Origin: Pseudomonas sp. P8_241
Lineage (GTDB): Bacteria; Pseudomonadota; Gammaproteobacteria; Pseudomonadales; Pseudomonadaceae
Assembly: GCF_034008315.1 (NCBI RefSeq)
Contig: NZ_CP125377.1
Span: forward strand, 1,128,001-1,192,000
Direction of reading: 5' to 3'
DNA length: 64,000 nt
Part shown: in pieces, positions 52,308 to 60,404 of the stretch
Position numbering within the stretch: position 1 is the first letter of the stretch
How the letters are laid out: each line of letters starts with the position of its first letter
Translations under genes and position numbers: made by a program
The notes under the pieces: model-generated
What the model was told of the DNA's origin: nothing
Database searches by the model: none
The model's input: the letters and a program-made list of their open reading frames with translations, nothing else

Positions 52308-53399
52308 ATGTGTTCATATAAAAATAATAGATTGCTACTGGCCCTTGGCGTTGTGCTCTGCCTGTCGCAGGGCGTCACCCAGGCGGCCGAATATGTCGAC
52401 GTGCTGGACCTGCCTGCCAGGGTCAGTGCCTTGGCCATCAACAGCCCGCTGTCGGGCATGACCCGCGCCGGTGAGCGCGTGATTGCCGTCGGCCAGCGTG
52501 GCCATATTCTGTTTTCCGATGATTCTGCAAAGCACTGGCAACAGGCCGCCGTGCCGGCCAGTGCCGACCTCACTGCGGTGAATTTTCCGACAGCCACCCA
52601 AGGCTGGGCGGTGGGTAACGACGGCGTGGTGCTGCACAGCAGCGACGCCGGCGCGACCTGGCAAAAGCAACTCGACGGTCGTCAGATCGGCGCCTTGCTG
52701 GTCAAGCATTACACGGCTTTGGCGAGTGCCGAGCCGAGCAACGAGCAATGGCCCCAGTTGGCTATGGAAGGCCAACGACTAGCCGATCAGGGCGCGGACA
52801 AACCGCTGCTCGGCGTCTGGTTCGCCAACGAAAAAACCGGCTACGTGGTCGGCGTGTTCAACCTGATCCTGCGCACCGACGACGGTGGCCAGACATGGAC
52901 GCCGTATCAGGACCGCACCGAGAACCCCCAGGGTTTCCACCTCAACGCCATCGCCTCCACCGGCGACAGTGTGTACATCGCTGGCGAGCAAGGCCTGTTG
53001 CTCAAATGGGATGACAGCGCCCAGCGTTTCGCCGCCGTGCCAACGCCGTATCAAGGCAGCTTCTTCGGTGTCGTCGGCCAGCCCGGCGAAGTGCTGGTGT
53101 ATGGCTTGCGCGGCAACGTGTTGCGCAGCACCGACGGCGGCCAGAACTGGACCGCGCTGGACAGCGGCCTGCACGTCAGCATCACCGCCGGCCTGATCGA
53201 TGCCCGTGGCCATTACCGCCTGTTCACCCAGGGCGGGCAGATGCTGGTCAGCCAAGGGACTGGCGCGCAAATGCGTCTGACGCAGCAACCGGCGCGCGCA
53301 CCGGTTGCCGGCGCCACCCAGTCCGCCGATGGTGCACTGGTGGTCGCGGGCAGCCGCGGCGCCCAGACGCTGACCGTCGATCCAGCCCTCGAACCCTAA
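52308..53399 (+). CDS. YCF48/BNR-repeat beta-propeller protein
   Basis: 363 residues with a signal peptide. The mature part has several propeller blades marked by repeated S-S-D-A-G-x-T-W, D-D-G-G-Q-T-W and S-T-D-G-G-Q-N-W motifs, as in the YCF48 photosystem II assembly factor family. In this cluster it precedes an RND exporter and is a possible periplasmic partner of it. The ATG at 52308 follows GAAGAGG. Confidence 0.85.
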   Translation: MCSYKNNRLLLALGVVLCLSQGVTQAAEYVDVLDLPARVSALAINSPLSGMTRAGERVIAVGQRGHILFSDDSAKHWQQAAVPASADLTAVNFPTATQGWAVGNDGVVLHSSDAGATWQKQLDGRQIGALLVKHYTALASAEPSNEQWPQLAMEGQRLADQGADKPLLGVWFANEKTGYVVGVFNLILRTDDGGQTWTPYQDRTENPQGFHLNAIASTGDSVYIAGEQGLLLKWDDSAQRFAAVPTPYQGSFFGVVGQPGEVLVYGLRGNVLRSTDGGQNWTALDSGLHVSITAGLIDARGHYRLFTQGGQMLVSQGTGAQMRLTQQPARAPVAGATQSADGALVVAGSRGAQTLTVDPALEP

Positions 53400-53415
53400 G
53401 AGCGAGAACCCAGAC

Positions 53416-55950
53416 ATGGGCAATATCAAACAAGACGCCATGCCGGTGATTCGCGAACTGCGCGATTTCGACCAACGCTCCGGCAACCTCCTCGAACGGC
53501 TGGTGTTCAACTACCGCCCGCTGTTCATGCTGCTGATGGCGCTGGCCACCGTGGTCCTGGGTTTCATGGCCGTGACGCGCCTGGAGTTGCGGCCAAGCTT
53601 CGAAAAAATGATTCCGCAGAGCCAGCCCTACATCCAGAACTTCCTGGAAAACCGCGCTTCACTGCGCGGCCTGGGCAACTCGGTGCGGGTGGTGGTCGAG
53701 AACACCCAGGGCGATATTTTCGACCCCGCTTACCTCGATGTGCTCAAGCAGGTCAACGACCAGCTGTTCCTCACCGAAGGCGTCGACCGTGCGTGGATGA
53801 AGTCGCTGTGGAGCCCGGCCGTGCGCTGGACCGAAGTCACCGAGGACGGTTTCCAGGGTGGCCCGGTGATGCCCGACAGTTATCAGGGCTCGCCTTCGGA
53901 CATTGAACAGCTGCGCCAGAACATCTCCCGTGCCGGTATCGTCGGCAGCCTGGTGGCCAGCGATTTCAAGTCGACCATGCTGATCGTGCCGCTGATGGAC
54001 AAGGCCGCCGCCGGCGGCCAACGCATCAACTACCACGCCTTCTCGCAGATGCTCGAAGAGCAGTTGCGCGACAAGATCGAATACGCCGGCGACAGCGCGG
54101 CGCGTAAATCCGGGGTCGAAGGCAGCGGCCATTACAAAGTCCGGGTGATCGGCTTCGCCAAACTGATGGGCGACCTGATCGACGGCCTGATCCAGGTGAT
54201 GATGTTCTTCGGCCTGGCCGTGGTCACCTCGCTGATCATCATCTATGCCTACACCCGTTGCGTGCGCAGCACCCTGCTGGTGGTCGGCTGCTCGCTGGTT
54301 GCGGTGGTCTGGCAACTGGGCATCGTCGCCTGGCTCGGTTACGCCATCGATCCGTACTCGGTGCTGGTGCCGTTCCTGATCTTCGCCATCGGCGTGTCCC
54401 ACGCCGCGCAGAAGATGAACGGCATCATGCAGGACATCGCCCGTGGCACCCATAAACTGATCGCCGCGCGCTACACCTTCCGCCGTCTGTTCATCGCCGG
54501 GGTCACCGCGCTGCTGGCCGACGCCGTGGGCTTCGCGGTGCTGATGCTGATCGACATCCCGGTCATCCAGGACCTGGCGATCACCGCCAGCATCGGTGTC
54601 GCGGTGCTGATCTTCACCTCGCTGTTGCTGATGCCAGTGGCATTGTCTTACGTCGGTGTCGGCGCGAAAGCCGCCGAGCGTGCGCTGAAAATCGACAACC
54701 GCGCCGAGAAGCACAAAGGCTTCGGCAAACTGTGGGACGCGCTCGATCGCTTCACCACGGCCAAGTGGGCCACCGGCGCCGTGCTGGTCGCGGTGTTGAT
54801 GGGCATCGGCGGTTTCGTGGTCAGCCTTGACCTGAAGATCGGCGATCTGGAAAGCGGGGCGCCGGAGCTGCGCGCCGACTCGCGCTACAACCGCGACAAC
54901 GCCTACATCACCCAGCATTACGCGCTGTCCAGCGACCTGTTCGCGGTGATGATCAAGACCGCACCGGAAGGCTGTCTGAACTACAAGACCCTGGTGCTGG
55001 CCGATCGTCTGGCCTGGGAGCTGCAACAGTATCCGGGCGTGCAGGCGACCTCGTCGTTGGTCAACGCGGTACGCCAGATCACCGCCGGTACTTATGAAGG
55101 CAACCCCAAGCTCAACAGCATCCAGCGCAACCAGGACGTGCTCAACTACGCCGCGCAGCAAGCCTCGGTCAACTCCCCGGAGCTGTTCAACACCGACTGT
55201 TCGCTGATGCCGGTGATCGCCTTCCTCAAGGATCACAAGGCTGAAACCCTGGACGCCGTGGTGGCGATTGCCGACAAGTTCGCCAAGGAAAACAGCACCG
55301 AAGACCGCCAGTTCCTGCTCGCGGCCGGCAGCGCCGGGATCGAAGCGGCGACCAACATCGTGGTGCGCGAAGCCAACCACACCATGCTGTTGTACGTGTA
55401 TGCAGCGGTGACCTTGTTCTGCCTGATCACCTTCCGCAGCTGGCGCGCCACGCTGGTGGCCCTGTTGCCGCTGGTGCTGACCTCGATCCTCTGCGAAGCC
55501 TTGATGGTGGCCATGGGCATCGGCGTGAAAGTCGCGACCCTGCCGGTGATCGCCCTCGGGGTGGGGATTGGCGTGGACTACGCCTTGTACCTGCTCAGTG
55601 TGCAGTTGCACTTCCAGCGCCAAGGCCTGCCGTTGTCCGAGGCCTACCGCAATGCCGTGTCGTTCACCGGCCGGGTGGTCGGGCTGGTGGGCATCACCCT
55701 CGCTGCTGGCGTGGTGTGCTGGGTCTGGTCGCCGATCAAGTTCCAGGCCGACATGGGCATCCTGCTGACCTTCATGTTCCTGTGGAACATGCTTGGTGCG
55801 CTGATTCTGATTCCTGCGCTTTCGTACTTCCTGTTGCGCACCCCGGTGCTGGAGCGCAATGACGCTACCGACGCCGACGATGCGCCAACCGACAACACCG
55901 ATACCACTCAACGTCCCGGCATGCCCAATGCCCTGACTATTTCCGAGTAA
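53416..55950 (+). CDS. MMPL-type RND transporter
   Basis: 844 residues. Two halves each with an extracytoplasmic domain and six helices; SSD/MMPL segments at about 255-400 and 650-810. MMPL proteins move lipids and other hydrophobic molecules across the inner membrane. No membrane-fusion protein or TolC gene is nearby, so partners may be DUF1302 and YCF48. Followed six bases later by the acyl-CoA dehydrogenase gene. Confidence 0.9.
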   Translation: MGNIKQDAMPVIRELRDFDQRSGNLLERLVFNYRPLFMLLMALATVVLGFMAVTRLELRPSFEKMIPQSQPYIQNFLENRASLRGLGNSVRVVVENTQGDIFDPAYLDVLKQVNDQLFLTEGVDRAWMKSLWSPAVRWTEVTEDGFQGGPVMPDSYQGSPSDIEQLRQNISRAGIVGSLVASDFKSTMLIVPLMDKAAAGGQRINYHAFSQMLEEQLRDKIEYAGDSAARKSGVEGSGHYKVRVIGFAKLMGDLIDGLIQVMMFFGLAVVTSLIIIYAYTRCVRSTLLVVGCSLVAVVWQLGIVAWLGYAIDPYSVLVPFLIFAIGVSHAAQKMNGIMQDIARGTHKLIAARYTFRRLFIAGVTALLADAVGFAVLMLIDIPVIQDLAITASIGVAVLIFTSLLLMPVALSYVGVGAKAAERALKIDNRAEKHKGFGKLWDALDRFTTAKWATGAVLVAVLMGIGGFVVSLDLKIGDLESGAPELRADSRYNRDNAYITQHYALSSDLFAVMIKTAPEGCLNYKTLVLADRLAWELQQYPGVQATSSLVNAVRQITAGTYEGNPKLNSIQRNQDVLNYAAQQASVNSPELFNTDCSLMPVIAFLKDHKAETLDAVVAIADKFAKENSTEDRQFLLAAGSAGIEAATNIVVREANHTMLLYVYAAVTLFCLITFRSWRATLVALLPLVLTSILCEALMVAMGIGVKVATLPVIALGVGIGVDYALYLLSVQLHFQRQGLPLSEAYRNAVSFTGRVVGLVGITLAAGVVCWVWSPIKFQADMGILLTFMFLWNMLGALILIPALSYFLLRTPVLERNDATDADDAPTDNTDTTQRPGMPNALTISE

Positions 55951-55956
55951 GCCAAG

Positions 55957-57735
55957 ATGTCTGATTACAAAGCTCCTTTGCGCGATATGCGCTTCGTCCT
56001 CAACGAGGTTTTCCAGGTGTCCCGGCTGTGGGCACAATTGCCCGGCCTGGCCGACGTGATCGATGAAGAGACCGCCGCCGCCATCCTCGAAGAAGCCGGC
56101 AAGATCAGCGGTGAAGTGATTGCGCCCCTGAACCGCGCCAGCGACGAACAGGGCTGCACCTGGAACAATGGCGCGGTCACTGCCGCAGACGGTTTTGCCC
56201 AGGCGTATCAAGCCTTCGCAGAAGGCGGCTGGGTGGGTGTCGGTGGTGATCCGCAGTACGGCGGCATGGGCATGCCCAAGGCGATTTCGGCCCAGGTCGA
56301 AGAGATGGTCAACTCGGCCAGCCTGTCGTTCGGCCTGTACCCGATGCTGACCGCCGGCGCCTGTCTGTCGATCAAGGCCCACGCCAGCGAAGAACTCAAA
56401 GCCGCTTACTTGCCGAACATGTACGCCGGCACCTGGACCGGTTCGATGTGCCTGACCGAAGCCCATGCGGGCACCGATCTGGGCATGATCCGCACCAAGG
56501 CCGAACCTCAGGCTGACGGCAGCTACGCGATCAGCGGCAGCAAGATTTTCATCACCGGCGGCGAGCACGATCTCACCGAAAACATCATCCATCTGGTACT
56601 GGCGCGCCTGCCCGATGCACCGGCCGGACCGAAAGGCATTTCGCTGTTCCTGGTGCCCAAAGTGCTGGTCAATGCCGACGGTTCGCTGGGCGAACGCAAC
56701 TCGCTGTCCTGCGGCTCCATCGAACACAAGATGGGCATCAAGGCATCGGCCACGTGCGTGATGAACTTCGATGGCGCCACCGGCTGGATCGTCGACGCAC
56801 CGAACAAAGGTCTGGCGGCGATGTTCACCATGATGAACTACGAGCGTCTGGGCGTCGGCATCCAGGGCCTGGCCCAGGGCGAGCGCTCCTATCAGAACGC
56901 CGTCGCCTACGCCCGTGACCGTCTGCAAAGCCGTGCACCGACCGGCGCGCAGCAAAAGGAAAAAGCCGCCGACCCGATCATCGTCCACCCGGACGTGCGC
57001 CGCATGCTGCTGACCATGAAAGCCTTGAATGAAGGCGGTCGTGCGTTCTCCAGCTACGTGGCGCTGCAACTGGACATCGCCAAGTACAGCGATGACCCGG
57101 TTGCCCGCACCCGTGCGCAGGACCTTGTGTCGCTGCTGACGCCTGTCGCCAAGGCGTTCCTCACCGACATGGGCCTGGAAACCACCCTGCATGGTCAGAT
57201 GGTTTTTGGCGGCCATGGCTACATCCGCGAGTGGGGCCAGGAACAACTGGTGCGCGACGTGCGCATCACCCAGATCTACGAAGGCACCAACGGCATCCAG
57301 TCCCTGGACCTGGCCGGTCGCAAGATCGTCGGCAACGGCGGTTCGCTCTACCGTCTGTTCGCCTCGGAAATCCGCGACTTCACCGCCAATGCCAGCGCTG
57401 ATCTTGGCGAGTTCACCCAGCCGTTGAATGCTGCCGTGGACACCCTCGACGACCTGACCGCGTGGCTGCTGGACCGGGCACAAAACAACCCGAACGAAAT
57501 CGGCGCGGCCTCGGTCGAGTACCTGCACGTGTTCGGCTACACCGCGTATGCCTACATGTGGGCGCGCATGGCCAAGGCCGTCATGAGTGGCGATGCCGAG
57601 GACGATTTTTACACCAGCAAACTGGCTACCGCGCGTTTCTACTTCGCCCGCTTGCTGCCACGTATCCACTCGTTGAGCGCATCGGCCAAGGCCGGCAGTG
57701 ACTGTCTCTTCGAGCTGCAAGCCGATCAGTTCTGA
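55957..57735 (+). CDS. Acyl-CoA dehydrogenase (DmdC/FadE-type with C-terminal extension)
   Basis: 592 residues. Flavoprotein fold with an ACAD core (about 40-450), GGHGYIREWGQEQLVRDVRITQIYEGTNGIQSLDL region holding the catalytic Glu in the YEGTNG signature, and an extra C-terminal domain characteristic of 3-methylmercaptopropionyl-CoA dehydrogenase-like and long-chain enzymes. It introduces the 2,3-double bond in acyl-CoAs. Follows the RND gene at six bases. Confidence 0.9.
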   Translation: MSDYKAPLRDMRFVLNEVFQVSRLWAQLPGLADVIDEETAAAILEEAGKISGEVIAPLNRASDEQGCTWNNGAVTAADGFAQAYQAFAEGGWVGVGGDPQYGGMGMPKAISAQVEEMVNSASLSFGLYPMLTAGACLSIKAHASEELKAAYLPNMYAGTWTGSMCLTEAHAGTDLGMIRTKAEPQADGSYAISGSKIFITGGEHDLTENIIHLVLARLPDAPAGPKGISLFLVPKVLVNADGSLGERNSLSCGSIEHKMGIKASATCVMNFDGATGWIVDAPNKGLAAMFTMMNYERLGVGIQGLAQGERSYQNAVAYARDRLQSRAPTGAQQKEKAADPIIVHPDVRRMLLTMKALNEGGRAFSSYVALQLDIAKYSDDPVARTRAQDLVSLLTPVAKAFLTDMGLETTLHGQMVFGGHGYIREWGQEQLVRDVRITQIYEGTNGIQSLDLAGRKIVGNGGSLYRLFASEIRDFTANASADLGEFTQPLNAAVDTLDDLTAWLLDRAQNNPNEIGAASVEYLHVFGYTAYAYMWARMAKAVMSGDAEDDFYTSKLATARFYFARLLPRIHSLSASAKAGSDCLFELQADQF

Positions 57736-57759
57736 TCTAAAGAACAAGGAACCTTATTC

Positions 57760-59403
57760 ATGATGGCGACAAAAATAATTCCACCCGCCGACGGCGCTTA
57801 TGCCTATCCGTTGCTGATCAAGCAATTGCTGCTGTCCGGTGTGCGCTACGAGCCGGGCCGGGAAATCGTCTACGCCGACAAGCTGCGCTACAGCTACGAG
57901 ACCCTCAACAAGCGCATTCGCCGCCTGGCCAATGCGCTGACCGCTGCCGGGGTCAAGGCAGGCGACACCGTGGCTTTGCTCGACTGGGACAGCAACCGTT
58001 ACCTGGAATGCTTTTTCGCCGTGCCGATGATCGGCGCGGTGCTGCACACGGTGAACATTCGCCTGTCGCCCGAGCAGGTGCTGTTCACCATGAACCACGC
58101 CGAGGATGACCTGGTGCTGGTGCATGATGATTTCCTGCCCCTGGTCGAACAGATCCATGGTCGGCTGGAAACCGTAAAAGGCTACCTGCAACTCACCGAT
58201 GACGAGGCGACCAAGACCTCGCTGCCGGTGCTGGGGGAATACGAGCACCTGTTGTCCCTGGCTTCGGAACAGTACGACTTCCCTGATTTCGACGAGAACT
58301 CGGTGGCGACACTGTTCTACACCACCGGCACCACCGGCGACCCGAAAGGCGTGTACTTCACCCATCGTCAACTGGTCCTGCACACCCTCAATGCCGTCGG
58401 CACCCTGGGCGTCTACCAAGGTACGCCGCTGTTGCGCTCCGACGACGTGTACATGCCGATTACGCCGATGTTCCACGTGCATGCGTGGGGCGTGCCGTAT
58501 GTCGCGACCCTGATGGGCATCAAACAGGTCTATCCCGGCAAGTACGAACCCAACAGCCTGGTCAAGTTGTACCGCGAAGAGAAGGTCACCTTCTCCCACT
58601 GCGTACCGACCATTTTGCAGATGATCCTCAACTGCGAAGAAGGCAAGGCAACCCGTTTCGAGGGCTGGAAAATGCTCTTGGGCGGCAGCGCGCTGACCCT
58701 GGGCATCGCCAGCGAAGCCAGTGCCAAAGGCATGGTCGTGCACGCCGGTTACGGCATGTCGGAAACCTGCCCGTTGCTGTGCCTGACGTACCTGCGTGAC
58801 GAAGATCGCCAACAGTCCACCGAGGCACAACTGCCGGTGCGCATCAAGACCGGTACGCCGGTGCCGATGGTCGATCTGAAAATCATCGACGCCAATGGTG
58901 ACGATGTCGCCCACGACGGTGAGTCCCTCGGCGAAATCGTCGTTCGTGCACCGTGGCTGACCCAAGGCTATTTGAAAGAGCCTGAAAAAGGCGCCGAGCT
59001 CTGGCTCAACGGCTGGCTGCACACCGGTGACATGGCCTCGATCGACAAGCTGGGCGGCGTGGAAATCAAGGACCGCATCAAGGACGTGATCAAGACCGGC
59101 GGCGAATGGATCAGCTCCCTGGAACTGGAAAGCCTGATCAGCGAACACCCGGCGGTCATGTCGGTCGCGGTGGTGGGCATCGTCGATGAACAGTGGGGCG
59201 AACGCCCGATGGCCATGGTCGTCTGCGAACCGGGGCAATTCCTCGACCGCAAGATCCTGGAGGTTCATCTGCAAGCCTTCGTCGACGGCGGGCGCATCAA
59301 CAAATGGGCGATCCCCAAGCAGTTCAAGTTCGTGAACGAAATCCCCAAGACCAGCGTCGGCAAGATCAACAAGAAGCTGATTCGGGAAAGTGAAGCGAAC
59401 TGA
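57760..59403 (+). CDS. Medium/long-chain acyl-CoA ligase (AlkK-like)
   Basis: 547 residues. AMP-binding motif FYTTGTTGDPKGV and the conserved Y-G-M-S-E-T, W-L-x-T-G-D and PKTSVGKINKK end. It activates a carboxylic acid as acyl-AMP then acyl-CoA. Together with the dehydrogenase it enters the compound into beta-oxidation. Start ATG follows GGAACC-like sequence. Confidence 0.9.
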   Translation: MMATKIIPPADGAYAYPLLIKQLLLSGVRYEPGREIVYADKLRYSYETLNKRIRRLANALTAAGVKAGDTVALLDWDSNRYLECFFAVPMIGAVLHTVNIRLSPEQVLFTMNHAEDDLVLVHDDFLPLVEQIHGRLETVKGYLQLTDDEATKTSLPVLGEYEHLLSLASEQYDFPDFDENSVATLFYTTGTTGDPKGVYFTHRQLVLHTLNAVGTLGVYQGTPLLRSDDVYMPITPMFHVHAWGVPYVATLMGIKQVYPGKYEPNSLVKLYREEKVTFSHCVPTILQMILNCEEGKATRFEGWKMLLGGSALTLGIASEASAKGMVVHAGYGMSETCPLLCLTYLRDEDRQQSTEAQLPVRIKTGTPVPMVDLKIIDANGDDVAHDGESLGEIVVRAPWLTQGYLKEPEKGAELWLNGWLHTGDMASIDKLGGVEIKDRIKDVIKTGGEWISSLELESLISEHPAVMSVAVVGIVDEQWGERPMAMVVCEPGQFLDRKILEVHLQAFVDGGRINKWAIPKQFKFVNEIPKTSVGKINKKLIRESEAN

Positions 59404-59424
59404 GGGATAAACCTGGCACTGCTG

Positions 59425-59537
59425 TTGCAGGAGCGAGCACGCTCCGGGCGGCGTTCCGTGGACAGGAGCGCCGCGTTTAGCCAGAAAACACGCGTTTTCG
59501 TTAACGACCATCGCGAGCGCGCTCGCTCCTACAGGAG
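59425..59537. repeat. Degenerate REPIN
   Basis: CAGGAGCGAGCACGCTCCGG (left, 59428-59447) and the inverse ATCGCGAGCGCGCTCGCTCC (59510-59529) enclose a mid portion containing TTTTCGTTAACGACCAT. Region 59404-59701 holds nothing else clear except the promoter of the channel gene. Confidence 0.75.
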
Positions 59538-59701
59538 TTCACCGCTGTCAGGCGGTTTCTGGATAGTGTGCAGGGCGTCAACTTTGTCATAGTTCTTCGC
59601 CCCGTAAGTCGCAGTTTTCAACGTTTGTGCCAAGCTGAACGGGGTATTGAACCGCCGCGCATGCAACTGCCGGTCAGTCAACCCCCCAGGAAGCCCACGT
59701 C

Positions 59702-60070
59702 ATGAGCCTGAGCAGTGCATCAAACGTTCGCCAAGAGTTCTACAAAGCCGTCTGGTTCTACTTCAAAGTGGTGTGGCCGATCTTCTCGATCCTGCTACTG
59801 GTGATCATCGCGTGCGGACTGATCATCGCCCATCTGGAAGGCTGGAGCGCTGGTGAAGGTGTCTACTTCGCCTTTGTGACGGGCCTGACCATCGGCTACG
59901 GAGAGTTCGTACCCAAACTGGGTGTCTCGCGCGTGCTGGCGATTTTTCTGGGTTTCAACGGCGTACTGATGACCGCGACCTTCGCGGCGATCGCCGTCCG
60001 GGCGATTGAAGTGACGGTGACGGCGTCGAGGAAGGGTGATGAGAGAAATCCCGACCAGAATCCCCTGTAG
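59702..60070 (+). CDS. Two-helix potassium channel-like protein
   Basis: 122 residues. A hydrophobic helix (about 25-45), a pore loop with a K+ selectivity filter TIGYGE (63-68), and a second helix (about 78-98). Fits the Ion_trans_2 family, like a KcsA-type pore without a regulatory domain. It could form a homotetrameric K+ channel. Monocistronic. Followed by a REPIN. Confidence 0.85.
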   Translation: MSLSSASNVRQEFYKAVWFYFKVVWPIFSILLLVIIACGLIIAHLEGWSAGEGVYFAFVTGLTIGYGEFVPKLGVSRVLAIFLGFNGVLMTATFAAIAVRAIEVTVTASRKGDERNPDQNPL

Positions 60071-60166
60071 GAGCGAGCCTGCTCGCGATGGTCGTCAACG
60101 ATAACGCGCGGTTACAGGCTAAACGCGGCGCCTTTGAGTCCATCGCGAGCAGGCTCGCTCCTACAG
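60065..60166. repeat. REPIN with the AACGATAACGCG-type spacer
   Basis: GTAGGAGCGAGCCTGCTCGC (60067-60086) and the inverse GCGAGCAGGCTCGCTCCTAC (60146-60165) with an internal AACGATAACGCG stretch in common with the copies at 27.8 and 28.8 kb. It is at the 3' end of fdsD. Confidence 0.9.
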
Positions 60167-60182
60167 TTTTTTGGCCGGCAGG

Positions 60183-60404
60183 CTAAGCCTCCCATCCCGC
60201 GCCACTCACCGCCGCCAGCACCAACGGATGCAAATTCGCCCCCTGATGCTCCGTTTGCCACGCCAGCAACTCCTTGCGCATGCTCGGTGCCCAATACATC
60301 TGCAAATGATTGCGCACGCTGAGCACCGCCTGCTCCTGGTCCGGCTGCGTCGCAAAGTACTGGGCGATCTGGTTGGCCATCTTGATCAGGTTGTCCGTGC
60401 TCAT
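60183..60404 (-). CDS. fdsD: Formate dehydrogenase delta subunit
   Basis: 73 residues, all-helical, with the FdsD pattern MANQIAQYF near the start. FdsD is a small subunit needed for assembly or activity of soluble NAD-dependent formate dehydrogenase. It overlaps the end of fdsA by 4 bases. Confidence 0.88.
   Translation of the reverse strand: MSTDNLIKMANQIAQYFATQPDQEQAVLSVRNHLQMYWAPSMRKELLAWQTEHQGANLHPLVLAAVSGAGWEA

Noticed and set aside
53659..57747. A 1362-codon minus-strand ORF over the RND and acyl-CoA dehydrogenase genes
   Set aside because: It is antisense to two clear plus-strand genes with family motifs and reads as low-complexity His/Gln/Arg-rich protein, the usual look of a shadow frame in such DNA.
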